From contig NZ_KQ031391.1 in the NCBI RefSeq assembly GCF_000966285.1, forward strand, positions 802,978 through 866,977: a DNA stretch of 64,000 nt, in the 5' to 3' direction. Of the stretch, positions 51,214 to 60,003 are shown in pieces. How positions within the stretch are numbered: the first letter of the stretch is position 1; each line of letters begins with the position of its first letter. This DNA comes from Pseudofrankia sp. DC12 (GTDB lineage Bacteria; Actinomycetota; Actinomycetes; Frankiales; Frankiaceae). The translations under genes and the position numbers were made by a program. The notes under the pieces were generated by a model. The model made no database searches, had not been told where the DNA came from, and saw only the letters and a program-made list of their open reading frames with translations.

Positions 51214-51254
51214 TGATCTACGTGCTAAATAGCGATTGATCTACGTGCTATCAT
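51214..51254 (+). promoter_or_regulatory. Promoter of the ATPase gene with a 14-bp direct repeat
   Basis: TGATCTACGTGCTA occurs at 51214-51227 and again at 51237-51250, with a 23-base period. The second copy runs into TATCAT, a good -10 box, about 40 bases before the ATPase GTG. The repeats could bind a regulator. The surrounding DNA is less GC-rich than the rest of the window. Confidence 0.5.
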
Positions 51255-51292
51255 GCGATCGCAGGTTCGTCGAAGAGGCCGACGGGAGCTCC

Positions 51293-52543
51293 GTGAGCAG
51301 GTACGTTCCTCGCCTGATCGACCAGGAGCTGCAGGATGTGATCGCCACGCATCCCGCCGTCCTCGTGGTCGGTCCCCGCGCCTGCGGCAAGACCACCACC
51401 ACCCGACGGCTCTGCCGCTCGATGCTCCGCCTGGACGTGCCCGCGCAGGCCACCGTCGTCCGCGCCGACCCTGACGTCGCGCTGCGCGGGCTCGACGAGC
51501 CCATCCTGATCGATGAGTGGCAGCTGGTTCCCGAGGTCCTGGGTGCGGTCAAGCGCGCTGTGGACGACGACCCTCGACCGGGTCGATTCGTGCTGACTGG
51601 CTCCTCGCAGGCGGATCTGACCGCGTCCGGCTGGCCCGCGACGGGTCGGATCGTCCGGCTGACCATGTATCCGCTCGTCGGTCGCGAGCGGCATGGCGAC
51701 CCGACGGCTCCGCCGTTGATTGACCGCATAGTTGCAGAAGGCGCCGCGAGCCTCGCTAATCCGGCCCCTGAGTGGGATTTGGCTAGCTACGTGGACGAAG
51801 CATTGACCAGCGGCTGGCCTGAGGCTCTCAACGCTCCCACGGGACGCTCCCGCGATCGCTGGCTGACCGGCTATGTAGATCACCTTGCAACCCGAGAGGC
51901 GCCGGCTCTGGGAGTCGCCCGCGATCCTCTGCGAATGCGGCGCTATCTCCAGGCGATCGCCGCCAACACTGCCGGGGTGCCGACCCACAAGCTCCTGTAC
52001 GACGCGGCGGGAATCAATCGCGAGACGGCCACAGCCTATGACAATCTCCTCGACACCCTCATGATCACCAGCCGGGTGCCCGCTTGGGCGGGAAATCGCA
52101 CCCTGCGCGCGACCCGCCTTCCCAAGCGATATGTCATCGACCCTGGCCTGCTCGGTCCGCTCCTGCGGATCGACCAACGTCGCGCGCTACGAGACGGAGA
52201 CCTCCTTGGCCGCGCCATCGACACACTCGTCGCCGCCCAGCTCCGTGCCGAGTGCGCTCTCAGCGTCATCGGAGCCGATCTTTACCACTTCCGGGACCCG
52301 GCCGGCCGGCACGAAGTCGACCTCCTCGTCGAAACCCGCGACGGCCAGCTCGTCGCCATCGAGATAAAGGCATCCGCGGCGCCCTCGCTCAACGATGCAC
52401 GCCATCTCGCCTGGCTTCAGGAACAGACAGACACCAGGCTCGCGGCCGGGCTCCTCATCCACACAGGACCACGCATGTTCCAGCTAACGGACCGAATCAC
52501 AGCTGTACCCATCGCCAGCCTGTGGGCGTCCGCAGGAACCTGA
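51293..52543 (+). CDS. ATP-binding protein with AAA_14 and DUF4143 domains
   Basis: A 416-residue P-loop ATPase. VLVVGPRACGKTTTTRRL is Walker A (about residues 20-37) and PILIDEWQLVP Walker B. LTGSSQADLTASGWPATGRIVRLTMYPL follows. The C-terminal DUF4143 region (about 165-400) ends in a nuclease-like fold: FRDPAGRHEVDLLVETRDGQLVAIEIKAS, with D, E and K spaced as in PD-(D/E)xK-type sites. The GTG follows GGGAG. Such proteins are widespread and accessory, and their function is not settled. It is the only gene between the tRNA-Val gene and the tRNA fragment at 50814. Confidence 0.9.
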   Translation: MSRYVPRLIDQELQDVIATHPAVLVVGPRACGKTTTTRRLCRSMLRLDVPAQATVVRADPDVALRGLDEPILIDEWQLVPEVLGAVKRAVDDDPRPGRFVLTGSSQADLTASGWPATGRIVRLTMYPLVGRERHGDPTAPPLIDRIVAEGAASLANPAPEWDLASYVDEALTSGWPEALNAPTGRSRDRWLTGYVDHLATREAPALGVARDPLRMRRYLQAIAANTAGVPTHKLLYDAAGINRETATAYDNLLDTLMITSRVPAWAGNRTLRATRLPKRYVIDPGLLGPLLRIDQRRALRDGDLLGRAIDTLVAAQLRAECALSVIGADLYHFRDPAGRHEVDLLVETRDGQLVAIEIKASAAPSLNDARHLAWLQEQTDTRLAAGLLIHTGPRMFQLTDRITAVPIASLWASAGT

Positions 52544-52583
52544 CCTCCAGCAGACAGCATCGCCGCAGGTTAGAGGTCGTAGG

Positions 52584-52655
52584 TGGGCGTGGCAGGGATC
52601 GAACCTGCGACCACTCGCTTGTAAGGCGAGCGCTCTCCCGCTGAGCTACACGCCC
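52584..52655 (-). tRNA. tRNA-Val (anticodon TAC)
   Basis: The leftward sequence folds as a full cloverleaf. The acceptor stem GGGCGTG pairs with CACGCCC. The D arm contains AGCTCAGCGGGAGAGC. The anticodon stem-loop is CTCGC-CTTACAA-GCGAG, giving anticodon TAC, and the T arm contains GGTTCGATCC. CCA is not encoded. Its 3' part is duplicated at 50814-50858. Confidence 0.96.
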
Positions 52656-52713
52656 GGGAGTTCCGCAAGAGTACGCAATCGGGCGCACCCGGCGGAGTGA
52701 CTGGTCTGTGATC

Positions 52714-53121
52714 TTACCGGTCCGTGGCCTCGTCCGGGGACGGCACCACGGTCGTGGGCTGCCCGAACATCCGGGCAAGCGCTGCCGCGACGTCGCCGGC
52801 CAAGGTGGCGTTCCCGGCCCCAGGTGGGTCGCCCCGGCCAGGTTCGTGGGCTGAACCCTGGATCAGGGGATCGCCGGGGCCGGGCTGCTGGCCTCCCGGC
52901 TCTGTCCGGCGGCCGCAGTCTCGGCAGACGACCAGGCCCAGCGCCTTCGCCAGCCGGGCCGAGCCGCAGCCGACACACCGGTCGAGCGGGTGGCGCCAGC
53001 CGGGGTCACGCTGGCATTCCGGGCACACAAGTACCTGCTCGCCGCCGACGACCGCCCTGGCCCACGGGCTGGCACCGCGGGCAGGGTCGGTCTGGCGCGT
53101 GTCGCAGCGATAGCACGGCAT
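52714..53121 (-). CDS. Zinc-ribbon protein of unknown function
   Basis: A 135-residue protein with two zinc-ribbon-like halves: MPCYRCDTRQ ... VLVCPECQRD (CxxC...CxxC) and CVGCGSARLAKALGLVVCRDCGRR. The rest is Pro/Gly-rich, ending in a helix AGDVAAALARMFGQP. No function is recognised. The ATG at 53121 puts the first CxxC at the N-terminus; an in-frame GTG at 53148 is possible. It lies close to the tRNA-Val gene, in the same direction. Confidence 0.7.
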   Translation of the reverse strand: MPCYRCDTRQTDPARGASPWARAVVGGEQVLVCPECQRDPGWRHPLDRCVGCGSARLAKALGLVVCRDCGRRTEPGGQQPGPGDPLIQGSAHEPGRGDPPGAGNATLAGDVAAALARMFGQPTTVVPSPDEATDR

Positions 53122-53202
53122 GTCGGCCCGCCCGTCGTCCCACCACAATGATCAACCAATGAGGCCCACCGCTCGCCCGAGACCCTGACGACGAGAGGCT
53201 GA

Positions 53203-53236
53203 CCGGCATCCGAACCCTCGCGCGTCCGGATGCCGG
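53203..53236. terminator. Hairpin downstream of the peroxiredoxin gene
   Basis: CCGGCATCCG (53203-53212) and CGGATGCCGG (53227-53236) are perfectly complementary over 10 bases with a 14-base loop. It lies about 55 bases past the stop of the leftward peroxiredoxin gene. Confidence 0.55.
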
Positions 53237-53289
53237 CCTGCGTCCCGTCAGCGGGGACCGTCGCGCTGGCCGAGCGCCCGCGCGGTGTC

Positions 53290-53748
53290 CTACAGGGCGG
53301 CGAGCGCCTTGAGGTACTCGGCCTGGTCGCGGGCGTCGGGGATCGCGTTGACGACCTTCCAGCGCACGACGCCCTCCTTGTCGATGACGAAGGTGCCGCG
53401 CACGGCGAGCCCCTTCGCCTCGTCGAAGATGCCGTAGGCCTTCGCCACCTCGCCGTGCGGCCAGAAGTCGGCCAGCAGCGGGAACTCGTAGCCCTGCTCG
53501 GTCGCCCACACCTTGTGCGCGAAGGCCGAGTCGACGGAGACGGCGAGCACCTGGACGTCGTCGTTCTGGAACGAGGCCAGGTCGTCCCGGACGGAGCACA
53601 GCTCGCCCTGGCAGACGCCCGTGAAGGTCAGCGGGTAGAAGATCAGGACGACGTTGCGCTTCCCCTTGAACTGCGAGAGGGTGACAACCTCGTTGTTCTG
53701 GTCCTTGAGCGAGAAGTCGGGGGCGGCGGCGCCCACCTCGACGGTCAC
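53290..53748 (-). CDS. AhpE-like peroxiredoxin
   Basis: A 152-residue thioredoxin-fold peroxidase reducing H2O2 and organic peroxides. FTGVCQGELCSVRDD carries the peroxidatic cysteine at about residue 46, with the TxxC motif. Mycobacterial AhpE has an Asp where this protein has a second cysteine (about 51), which might serve as a resolving cysteine. VQVLAVSVDSAFAHKVWATEQGYEFPLLADFWPHGEVAKAYGIF is the typical core. It is in the aceE/DUF3052 neighbourhood, as in other actinobacteria. Confidence 0.93.
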   Translation of the reverse strand: MTVEVGAAAPDFSLKDQNNEVVTLSQFKGKRNVVLIFYPLTFTGVCQGELCSVRDDLASFQNDDVQVLAVSVDSAFAHKVWATEQGYEFPLLADFWPHGEVAKAYGIFDEAKGLAVRGTFVIDKEGVVRWKVVNAIPDARDQAEYLKALAAL

Positions 53749-54168
53749 GTGATCATCCTCCGGTCATGGCCTGGTTGGCGTGGGGCCAGCTGTGGGCCTG
53801 ATGGCGCGGGGCGAGGCTCATGCCCGTTGCCGATGGCCCAGGCGCGGGCGCGCGCTGGCCTGGGCCAGCCACGGGCACCCGTGCTCGATGCGCGTTCCCA
53901 GCCAAGCATGCCACCGCGAGGTCGCCGACCAGAGCCCCGGGACGGCCGGCACACCTTCCCTTCCTCGTCTGGCGGGCGGCGGCCCCAAGCCTGGCTCGCG
54001 CACCGGCGGCCAGAGGTCGTCGCGCCGGGCCTCAGCCGCCGGCGGCGTTCGCGCGGCGCCCGGGCGATCGGCGCGGCCCGCTGTCCAAATCCGGCCAGTT
54101 GACCCCATCGGCGCTACTCTGAGCGCGGTGCGGGCGCGAGCCGGGCCGCGTGGGAGGGCAGAGATCCA
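53749..54168. other. Intergenic region without a recognised gene
   Basis: Between the divergent peroxiredoxin and DUF4234 genes. No coding frame, RNA or repeat is convincing. Promoters for both genes are expected here, but none stands out. Confidence 0.4.
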
Positions 54169-54633
54169 GTGACAAACCCGGGTGCAACCACGCAATGGGG
54201 CGGCCTCCAGCCGCCGGCGCCGGACTCGGTGACGTCCGGTTGGGGCGTGCTGGGCAAGCGCCGCAACCCCGTAGCCGCCTGGCTGGGACTTCCGCTGATC
54301 ACGCTGGGGATCTACGGCCTGGTCTGGGTCTACAAGACCAACCGCGAGCTGAGCCAGTACGACCGCCGGATCACGGCCAACCCGGCGTTGTCGGTGCTGG
54401 CCTGCACGTTCGGCGTGATCCTGATCGTGCCGCCGTTCCTCGCGGCCTGGCGGCTGGGAACCCGTGCGGCGCAGGCGCAGCAGGCGGCCGGGGTGCCCGA
54501 GCTGAGCACCGGGGTCGCCTTCCTGCTGTTCCTGGTTGGCTTCGGGCCGCTCTACCTGCAGTCAGAGATCAACAAGATCTGGGCACGTTACCCTGTCGCC
54601 GTCGAGGGCCAGCAGGTGCCGCTCGCGCCCTGA
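54169..54633 (+). CDS. DUF4234-domain membrane protein
   Basis: A 154-residue membrane protein. GKRRNPVAAWLGLPLITLGIYGLVWVYKTNRELSQYD is the DUF4234 motif: a membrane hairpin followed by WxYK. Two more hydrophobic segments follow (ALSVLACTFGVILIVPPFL and GVAFLLFLVGFGPLYLQ). The end resembles SPFH-neighbour proteins of actinobacteria. Function unknown. GTG start after GATCCA, weak ribosome site. Confidence 0.82.
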   Translation: MTNPGATTQWGGLQPPAPDSVTSGWGVLGKRRNPVAAWLGLPLITLGIYGLVWVYKTNRELSQYDRRITANPALSVLACTFGVILIVPPFLAAWRLGTRAAQAQQAAGVPELSTGVAFLLFLVGFGPLYLQSEINKIWARYPVAVEGQQVPLAP

Positions 54634-54887
54634 GGCCGCCCAGGACCGCCGCTCTGGACCCCACACGCGGTCAGCGAGAAGCCCGCGTCCTGATCGCTGG
54701 CTGAGCCCGCGCACGGTCAACGAACAGCCCTCGTCACGACCACGGTCAGCCCACTCCGGACCAAGTCCCCTCCCGCCTGGAAGCCCGGCACCGCCAGGCA
54801 GCCCAGTATGGCCCGTTCGGGCCCCGCGCGAGGCCCGTGGGCACGGCATGCCTGCCGAGGCAGCCATGCCCACGGGACCGTGCCGGG

Positions 54888-55325
54888 TCAGCGGTGCCGG
54901 ACCCGCTGGGTCTTGGGGGCGGCGAGCCGCATGCCGGCCCACTCCTGGGCGACGCTGAGCGTGCTCGTCTGGACCAGGCCAGCGGTCGGCACAGCGTCCA
55001 GGATGTCGCTCGGCTCGACGTGACCTTCGCGGCCGGACTTCGGGGTCAGCAGCCAGATGATCCCCTGGTCGGAGAGCTGGCGCCGGGCATCGATGAGCGC
55101 GTTGGCGAGATCACCGTCCTCGTCGCGCCACCACAGCAGCACGATGTCGACGACGTCGTCGGAGTCCTCCGGCACGAGCTCCGTTCCGCTGGCGGCGGTG
55201 ACCGCCTCCAGCAGGTCTCCTGCGATGTCGTCGTCCTCGTTGATCGACTGCACCATGGTTCCGGCGACGACGCCAAGACGCTCAGCACGGCGCTGACCCT
55301 CGGCGTTCGCCGCGGTCGGACTCAC
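54888..55325 (-). CDS. DUF3052-domain protein
   Basis: A 145-residue soluble acidic protein. AERLGVVAGTMVQSINEDDDIAGDLLEAV, VDIVLLWWRDEDGDLANALIDARRQLSDQGIIWLLTPKSGR and ILDAVPTAGLVQTSTLSVAQEWAGMRLAAPK define the DUF3052 family, restricted largely to actinobacteria and typically found near aceE. The function is not established. The GTG at 55325 lies at the start of the first helix. Confidence 0.92.
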   Translation of the reverse strand: MSPTAANAEGQRRAERLGVVAGTMVQSINEDDDIAGDLLEAVTAASGTELVPEDSDDVVDIVLLWWRDEDGDLANALIDARRQLSDQGIIWLLTPKSGREGHVEPSDILDAVPTAGLVQTSTLSVAQEWAGMRLAAPKTQRVRHR

Positions 55326-55707
55326 CCTCCGTTACCTCCTGCTCGTATTCCTGACGGGCGAGCGTAGACCCGCGCGTCCCGGTCGGACAAACCCGTCGGC
55401 CCTACTGGCCGCGAGCCCCGCCGTGGCCTAAGTCCACCGGACCATGTGGTGGCAGCGCAAGTGCCACGCCCGGTGGGCACATCAATCCCGCTTGACCGAA
55501 CCGCGGGGAACCAGGGAAGTCCGCGCCTGACAGGCCGCTGCGCGCGGCCGAGCGGGCACGGCGGACCGCTCGGCGGGCCCAGGTCCGTTCGGGCCTCGCG
55601 GTTCGCTGCGAGCTGGGAATCCCACGTCGTGGGCATGACGTATTGCCTACACCTCCGGAGACCGTTCTGACAGTGTTACCGGATCGAGGAACCGGCGCCG
55701 CCAACGA
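55326..55707. other. Intergenic region without a recognised gene
   Basis: Between DUF3052 (leftward) and YjbQ (leftward, ending at 55708). No credible coding frame. A few small dyads (such as CCAC...GTGG near 55436-55452) are present, but none matches a known RNA element with confidence. Confidence 0.4.
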
Positions 55708-56112
55708 TCAGCCCGTTAGGAACGAGAACCGGACGGTTCGGTCGGGATTGTCCACGTTCAGGTCAACGAGGGCGATCGACTGCCAGGTTCCCAGCGCGAG
55801 CCGGCCGGCGAAGACCGGGACGGTCAGCGACGGCGGGATGCTGGCCGGCATGACGTGCGAGCGCCCGTGCCCCGGTGTGCCGTGCGCGTGCCGCCAGCGG
55901 CCGTCGGCGGGCAGCAGGCTGGCCAGCGCGGCCAGCAGGTCGTCGTCGCTGCCGGCGCCGAGCTCGAGGATCGCGACACCGGCCGTCGCGTGCGGCACGA
56001 AGACCGACAGCAACCCGTCCCCGCGGCTGGCGACGAACCGGCTCGCCTCGCCGGTCAGGTCGTGGACCTGCTCCCGCCGCCCGGTCCGCACCGTCACCGT
56101 CGTCGTCTCCAC
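55708..56112 (-). CDS. YjbQ family protein (secondary thiamine-phosphate synthase-like, UPF0047)
   Basis: A 134-residue protein of the YjbQ/UPF0047 family. LLSVFVPHATAGVAILE carries the HATxG-like active-site histidine, HAHGTPGHGRSHVMPASIPPSLTVPV the GHSH-type conserved loop, and LGTWQSIALVDLNVDNPDRTVRFSFL the C-terminal strand. Weak thiamine-phosphate synthase activity is reported for family members, but the physiological role is uncertain. Confidence 0.9.
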   Translation of the reverse strand: METTTVTVRTGRREQVHDLTGEASRFVASRGDGLLSVFVPHATAGVAILELGAGSDDDLLAALASLLPADGRWRHAHGTPGHGRSHVMPASIPPSLTVPVFAGRLALGTWQSIALVDLNVDNPDRTVRFSFLTG

Positions 56113-56415
56113 CCCCGCATCATCCAGCGTCCGCCGCGGCCGCTCCGGGCCGGTCCGGCGCTGGAGGGCCAGCCGGATCGCGGGGGCAAGTCCGTACCGA
56201 CCGGGCGCGCCGGGGCATACGGTGGTGAGCAGCTCACGTTGTTTTCACTGAACAGTTTCGTTGACGTTCGTCACAGTCGGCGCGACGGAACTCGGCGGTA
56301 ACCGGGGTGTGCGTGACGTCTTCGACGGCACGGAGCACCATGGCGTCAGCATGTCCGTACCCGGGCACGACCTGCCCGGGCCGGCCGGCATCCAAGGGCT
56401 AGGAGCAGAGGAAAA
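56113..56415. promoter_or_regulatory. aceE upstream region
   Basis: No gene is seen. The stretch 56236-56280 is AT-richer than its surroundings and contains TTGTTTTCACTGAACAG and TTGACGTTCGTCAC words that may form the aceE promoter; exact boxes cannot be fixed. Confidence 0.35.
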
Positions 56416-59217
56416 GTGGCACAGGAGAGCAACCGGAAGTTCTCGGTCATTACCGACGGACTGCCAAGCCAGCTGCCTGACGTGGATCCGTCGGAAACGA
56501 GCGAATGGCTCGAGTCCCTCGACGCGGTCATCGCCGAGCAGGGGCGCGGCCGCGCACGTTTCCTCATGCTCAAGCTCCTGGAGCGCGCCCGGGCCAACGC
56601 GGTCGGCGTCCCGTCGCTGACCAGCACTGACTACATCAACACGATCCCGCCGGAGCAGGAGCCGTGGTTCCCCGGCGACGAGCACGTCGAACGTCGCATC
56701 CGCGCCTACATCCGGTGGAACGCAGCCATCATGGTGAGCCGGGCCAACCGGCCCGAGTACAACGTCGGCGGGCATATCGCCACGTACGCGTCGAGCGCGA
56801 GCCTCTACGAGGTCGGCTTCAACCATTTCTTCCGCGGCAAGGACCATCTGAGCAACTCCCCCGGCTCCAGCTCCGGCGACCAGGTGTTCATTCAGGGCCA
56901 CGCCTCCCCCGGTATCTACGCCCGCGCTTTCCTCGAGGGCCGGCTCACCGAGACGGAGCTGGACGCGTTCCGGCGGGAAGGCGCCCCGGGCGGCCTTTCG
57001 TCGTACCCACACCCCCGGCTGATGCCGGAATTCTGGGAGTTCCCGACCGTGTCGATGGGCCTCGGCCCGCTGGACGCGATCTACCAGGCCCGGTTCAACC
57101 GCTACCTGCACAACCGGCAGATCAAGGACACGGCCGGCAGCAGGGTCTGGGCGTTCCTGGGTGACGGCGAGATGGACGAGCCCGAGTCGCTCGGCGCGCT
57201 CGGCATCGCCGCCCGCGAGGAGCTCGACAACCTGATCTTCGTGGTGAACTGCAACCTGCAGCGCCTCGACGGCCCGGTCCGCGGCAACGGCAAGATCATG
57301 CAGGAGCTGGAGTCGTTCTTCCGCGGCGCCGGCTGGAACGTGATCAAGGTCGTCTGGGGCCGCGACTGGGACCCACTGCTGGCCCAGGACACCGACGGCG
57401 CCCTCGTGAACAAGATGAACGAGACGCCGGACGGCCAGTTCCAGACCTACTCGACCTCGTCGGGCGAGTACATCCGGGAGAACTTCTTCGGCTCGGACGC
57501 GCGGCTGCGCCGGATGGTCTCCGGCCGTTCCGACGACGACCTGCGCAAGCTGTCCCGCGGCGGCCACGACTACCGCAAGCTCTACGCCGCCTACAAGGCC
57601 GCGACGGAGCACGAGGGCCAGCCGACGGTGATCCTCGCGCACACCATCAAGGGCTGGACGCTGGGCAAGGACTTCGAGGCCCGCAACGCGACCCACCAGA
57701 TGAAGAAGCTCACGAAGGCCGAGCTGAAGGAGTTCCGCGACCGGCTCTACCTGGAGATCCCGGACTCGGCGCTGGAGGGCGGCCTGCCGCCCTATTACCA
57801 CCCGGGGCCGGACTCCGAGGAGATCCAGTACATGAAGGAGCGGCGGGCCTCACTCGGTGGCTCGCTGCCGCGCCGGGTGACTCGCGCGAAGGCGCTCACG
57901 CAGCCGCCCGCGTCGCTGTTCGACATCCTGCGCAAGGGCTCCGGCAAACAGCCGGTCGCGACGACGATGGCGTTCGTACGGCTGCTGAAGGACCTCATGA
58001 AGACCAAGGAGATGGGCGCCCGTTTCGTGCCCGTCATCCCGGACGAGGCCCGCACGTTCGGCATGGACGCGATGTTCCCGACGGCGAAGATCTACTCGCC
58101 GCACGGCCAGCAGTACGAGGCCGTCGACCGGGACCTGCTGCTGTCCTACCAGGAGTCCCAGCAGGGCCAGATGCTGCACGAGGGCATCAGCGAGGCCGGC
58201 TCGATGGGCTCGGTGATCGCCGCCGGCACGTCCTACGCGACGCACGCCCAGCACATGATCCCGGTCTACGTCTTCTACTCGATGTTCGGCTTCCAGCGCA
58301 CGGGCGACCAGATGTGGGCGTTCGGCGACCAGCTGGGCCGCGGCTTCCTGCTCGGCGCCACCGCGGGGCGCACCACGCTCAACGGTGAGGGCCTCCAGCA
58401 CCAGGACGGCCACTCGCTGCTGCTGGCGTCGACGAACCCGGCCTGTGTCGCCTACGACCCCGCGTTCGGCTTCGAGATCGCGCACATCACCCGCGACGCC
58501 CTGGACCGGATGTACGGCGAGCGCGACGAGAGCGTCTTCTACTACCTGTCGGTCTACAACGAGCCGTACCCGCAGCCGGCCGAGCCGGCGGGACTCGACC
58601 CGGCCCAGGTCATCGCCGGCATGTACCGGTTCCGGGCGGCCGAGGACGCCGGCACGTCGATCGCGCCGACCCCCGGCCGGGACGGCGCGCCCCGCGCGCA
58701 GCTGCTGGCCAGCGGCGTCGCGATGCGCTGGGCGCTGACGGCACAGGAACTACTGGCCGCCGAGTTCGGGGTCGCGGCCGACGTCTGGTCGGTGACGTCC
58801 TGGAACGAGCTGCGCAAGGACGCGCTCGGCTCCGAGCGGGCGAACCTGCTCAACCCGGAGCAGCCGGAGAGCGTTCCCTACGTGTCCCGGATGCTCGCGG
58901 ACGCGGCGGGCCCGGTGGTCGCGGTCAGCGACTGGATGCGCGCGGTTCCGGACCAGATCGCCCGTTGGGTGCCGCAGCCGTACACCTCGCTCGGCACCGA
59001 CGGCTACGGCCGGTCGGACACCCGGGCGGCGCTGCGCCGCCACTTCAACGTCGACGCCGAGTCGGTCGTCGTGGCGACACTGGAGTCGCTGGTACGCGCC
59101 GGTGAGATCAAGGCGAGCGTCGTCGAGGAGGCCATCGCCCGCTACGACCTGCGCGGCGAGTCCACCGTGGCCGGCACCCCCGCGGGCGAGGCCGACGACC
59201 GGCCGATCTCGGGTTAG
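56416..59217 (+). CDS. aceE: Pyruvate dehydrogenase E1 component (homodimeric AceE)
   Basis: A 933-residue thiamine-diphosphate enzyme that decarboxylates pyruvate and passes the acetyl group to the lipoyl domain of E2. The length fits the homodimeric E1 type. [26 protein letters not shown] and [21 protein letters not shown] contain active-site histidines. [10 protein letters not shown] with [19 protein letters not shown] is the ThDP/Mg2+ motif near 249-290. [23 protein letters not shown] and [11 protein letters not shown] belong to the transketolase-like and C-terminal domains. GAGGAAAA precedes the GTG. A strong terminator follows. The E2 and E3 genes are not in the window. Confidence 0.98.
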   Translation: MAQESNRKFSVITDGLPSQLPDVDPSETSEWLESLDAVIAEQGRGRARFLMLKLLERARANAVGVPSLTSTDYINTIPPEQEPWFPGDEHVERRIRAYIRWNAAIMVSRANRPEYNVGGHIATYASSASLYEVGFNHFFRGKDHLSNSPGSSSGDQVFIQGHASPGIYARAFLEGRLTETELDAFRREGAPGGLSSYPHPRLMPEFWEFPTVSMGLGPLDAIYQARFNRYLHNRQIKDTAGSRVWAFLGDGEMDEPESLGALGIAAREELDNLIFVVNCNLQRLDGPVRGNGKIMQELESFFRGAGWNVIKVVWGRDWDPLLAQDTDGALVNKMNETPDGQFQTYSTSSGEYIRENFFGSDARLRRMVSGRSDDDLRKLSRGGHDYRKLYAAYKAATEHEGQPTVILAHTIKGWTLGKDFEARNATHQMKKLTKAELKEFRDRLYLEIPDSALEGGLPPYYHPGPDSEEIQYMKERRASLGGSLPRRVTRAKALTQPPASLFDILRKGSGKQPVATTMAFVRLLKDLMKTKEMGARFVPVIPDEARTFGMDAMFPTAKIYSPHGQQYEAVDRDLLLSYQESQQGQMLHEGISEAGSMGSVIAAGTSYATHAQHMIPVYVFYSMFGFQRTGDQMWAFGDQLGRGFLLGATAGRTTLNGEGLQHQDGHSLLLASTNPACVAYDPAFGFEIAHITRDALDRMYGERDESVFYYLSVYNEPYPQPAEPAGLDPAQVIAGMYRFRAAEDAGTSIAPTPGRDGAPRAQLLASGVAMRWALTAQELLAAEFGVAADVWSVTSWNELRKDALGSERANLLNPEQPESVPYVSRMLADAAGPVVAVSDWMRAVPDQIARWVPQPYTSLGTDGYGRSDTRAALRRHFNVDAESVVVATLESLVRAGEIKASVVEEAIARYDLRGESTVAGTPAGEADDRPISG

Positions 59218-59220
59218 GAC

Positions 59221-59257
59221 GGGCGCTCCGCGCCCGCCTCTCGGGCGCGGAGCGCCC
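59221..59257. terminator. Strong terminator hairpin after aceE
   Basis: GGGCGCTCCGCGCCCG (59221-59236) and CGGGCGCGGAGCGCCC (59242-59257) form a perfect 16-bp stem with loop CCTCT, starting four bases after the aceE stop. Confidence 0.85.
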
Positions 59258-59850
59258 TCCCGACGCTGGGAGTCACGTGGCGTGGAGACGGGTGGCCGGT
59301 CTGGACAGGGGCCGGTCTCGTGGTCGGGTCGCGCTGTCGGGCTTGGCAGTGGGTCCGCTCGGGGCCGTGTTTGACGACTCGCTGTAGCCAGGGCCGGGGC
59401 GGCGGCGGATCTGGGTGGTGGCCAGTACGGCATAGATCGACACGGTGACACGGCGCCGGTCAACGCAGAGTCCCATGCTGCGCACGTGCCGCTTTCATGG
59501 CCTGGGCCACTGGTCGGCTCCGGCCTCACCCCGCCGAGATTGGCTACTATGAGTATCCGTCGGGCGGTAGGCGTCCCGGCTCATCGGCCCGATGAGCCCG
59601 GATGGTCCGCGGACAGCACAGTCGGCCGGTTTGGGTGCGATGACATCGGCGCCGCACTACGCTGACGAGGTTGACGCTCAGTGTTCATGGGACCGGAGGC
59701 TCGGTGTTCATGAGGGCGAGAGCCTAGGCGGTGCGGCGTCATTGATCGCGTCCTCGCTGAGCCGTCGGAGCCTCCGGGCCTGGCGGCGGATCATTCGAGT
59801 CCGCGGCAGGGAGCGCTCGGCGGGGAAGCGCCTATGGCGAGGAGGACCAC
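59258..59850. other. Intergenic region of about 590 bp
   Basis: No gene is recognised. TTGGCTACTATGAGTATCC at 59538-59556 is an AT-rich patch that could hold a -10 box. The 14-mer GCTC-R-GTGTTCATG occurs twice (59676-59689 and 59699-59712). These may belong to the promoter region of the gene pair at 59851. Confidence 0.4.
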
Positions 59851-60003
59851 GTGAAGGCTGCCGTGACGGATACCCGTCCAGCCACCCGCATCGACAAGGT
59901 GCGCGCGGTGACGGTGGCGGCGCCACGGGTGACCTGGATCGAGGTCCCCGTGCTCGCCGAGAGCGGGCCGGCGCGCCGGGCGGCGGCGGGAGTGTTCGCA
60001 TGA
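59851..60003 (+). CDS. Small protein of unknown function, coupled to the next gene
   Basis: A 50-residue frame with a strong ribosome site (GGAGG five bases before GTG). It begins VKAAVTDTRPATRIDKVRAV and ends RRAAAGVFA. There is no signal peptide or membrane segment, and the charge is mildly basic. Its TGA overlaps the ATG of the following gene (ATGA), so the two are probably translated together. I do not recognise it. It might be a partner or a leader of the larger protein. Confidence 0.6.
   Translation: MKAAVTDTRPATRIDKVRAVTVAAPRVTWIEVPVLAESGPARRAAAGVFA

Noticed and set aside
55440-55660. Structured RNA around GCGGGGAACCAGGGAAGTCCGC
   Set aside because: It only vaguely recalls riboswitch cores, has no suitably oriented downstream gene, and could not be matched to a known class.
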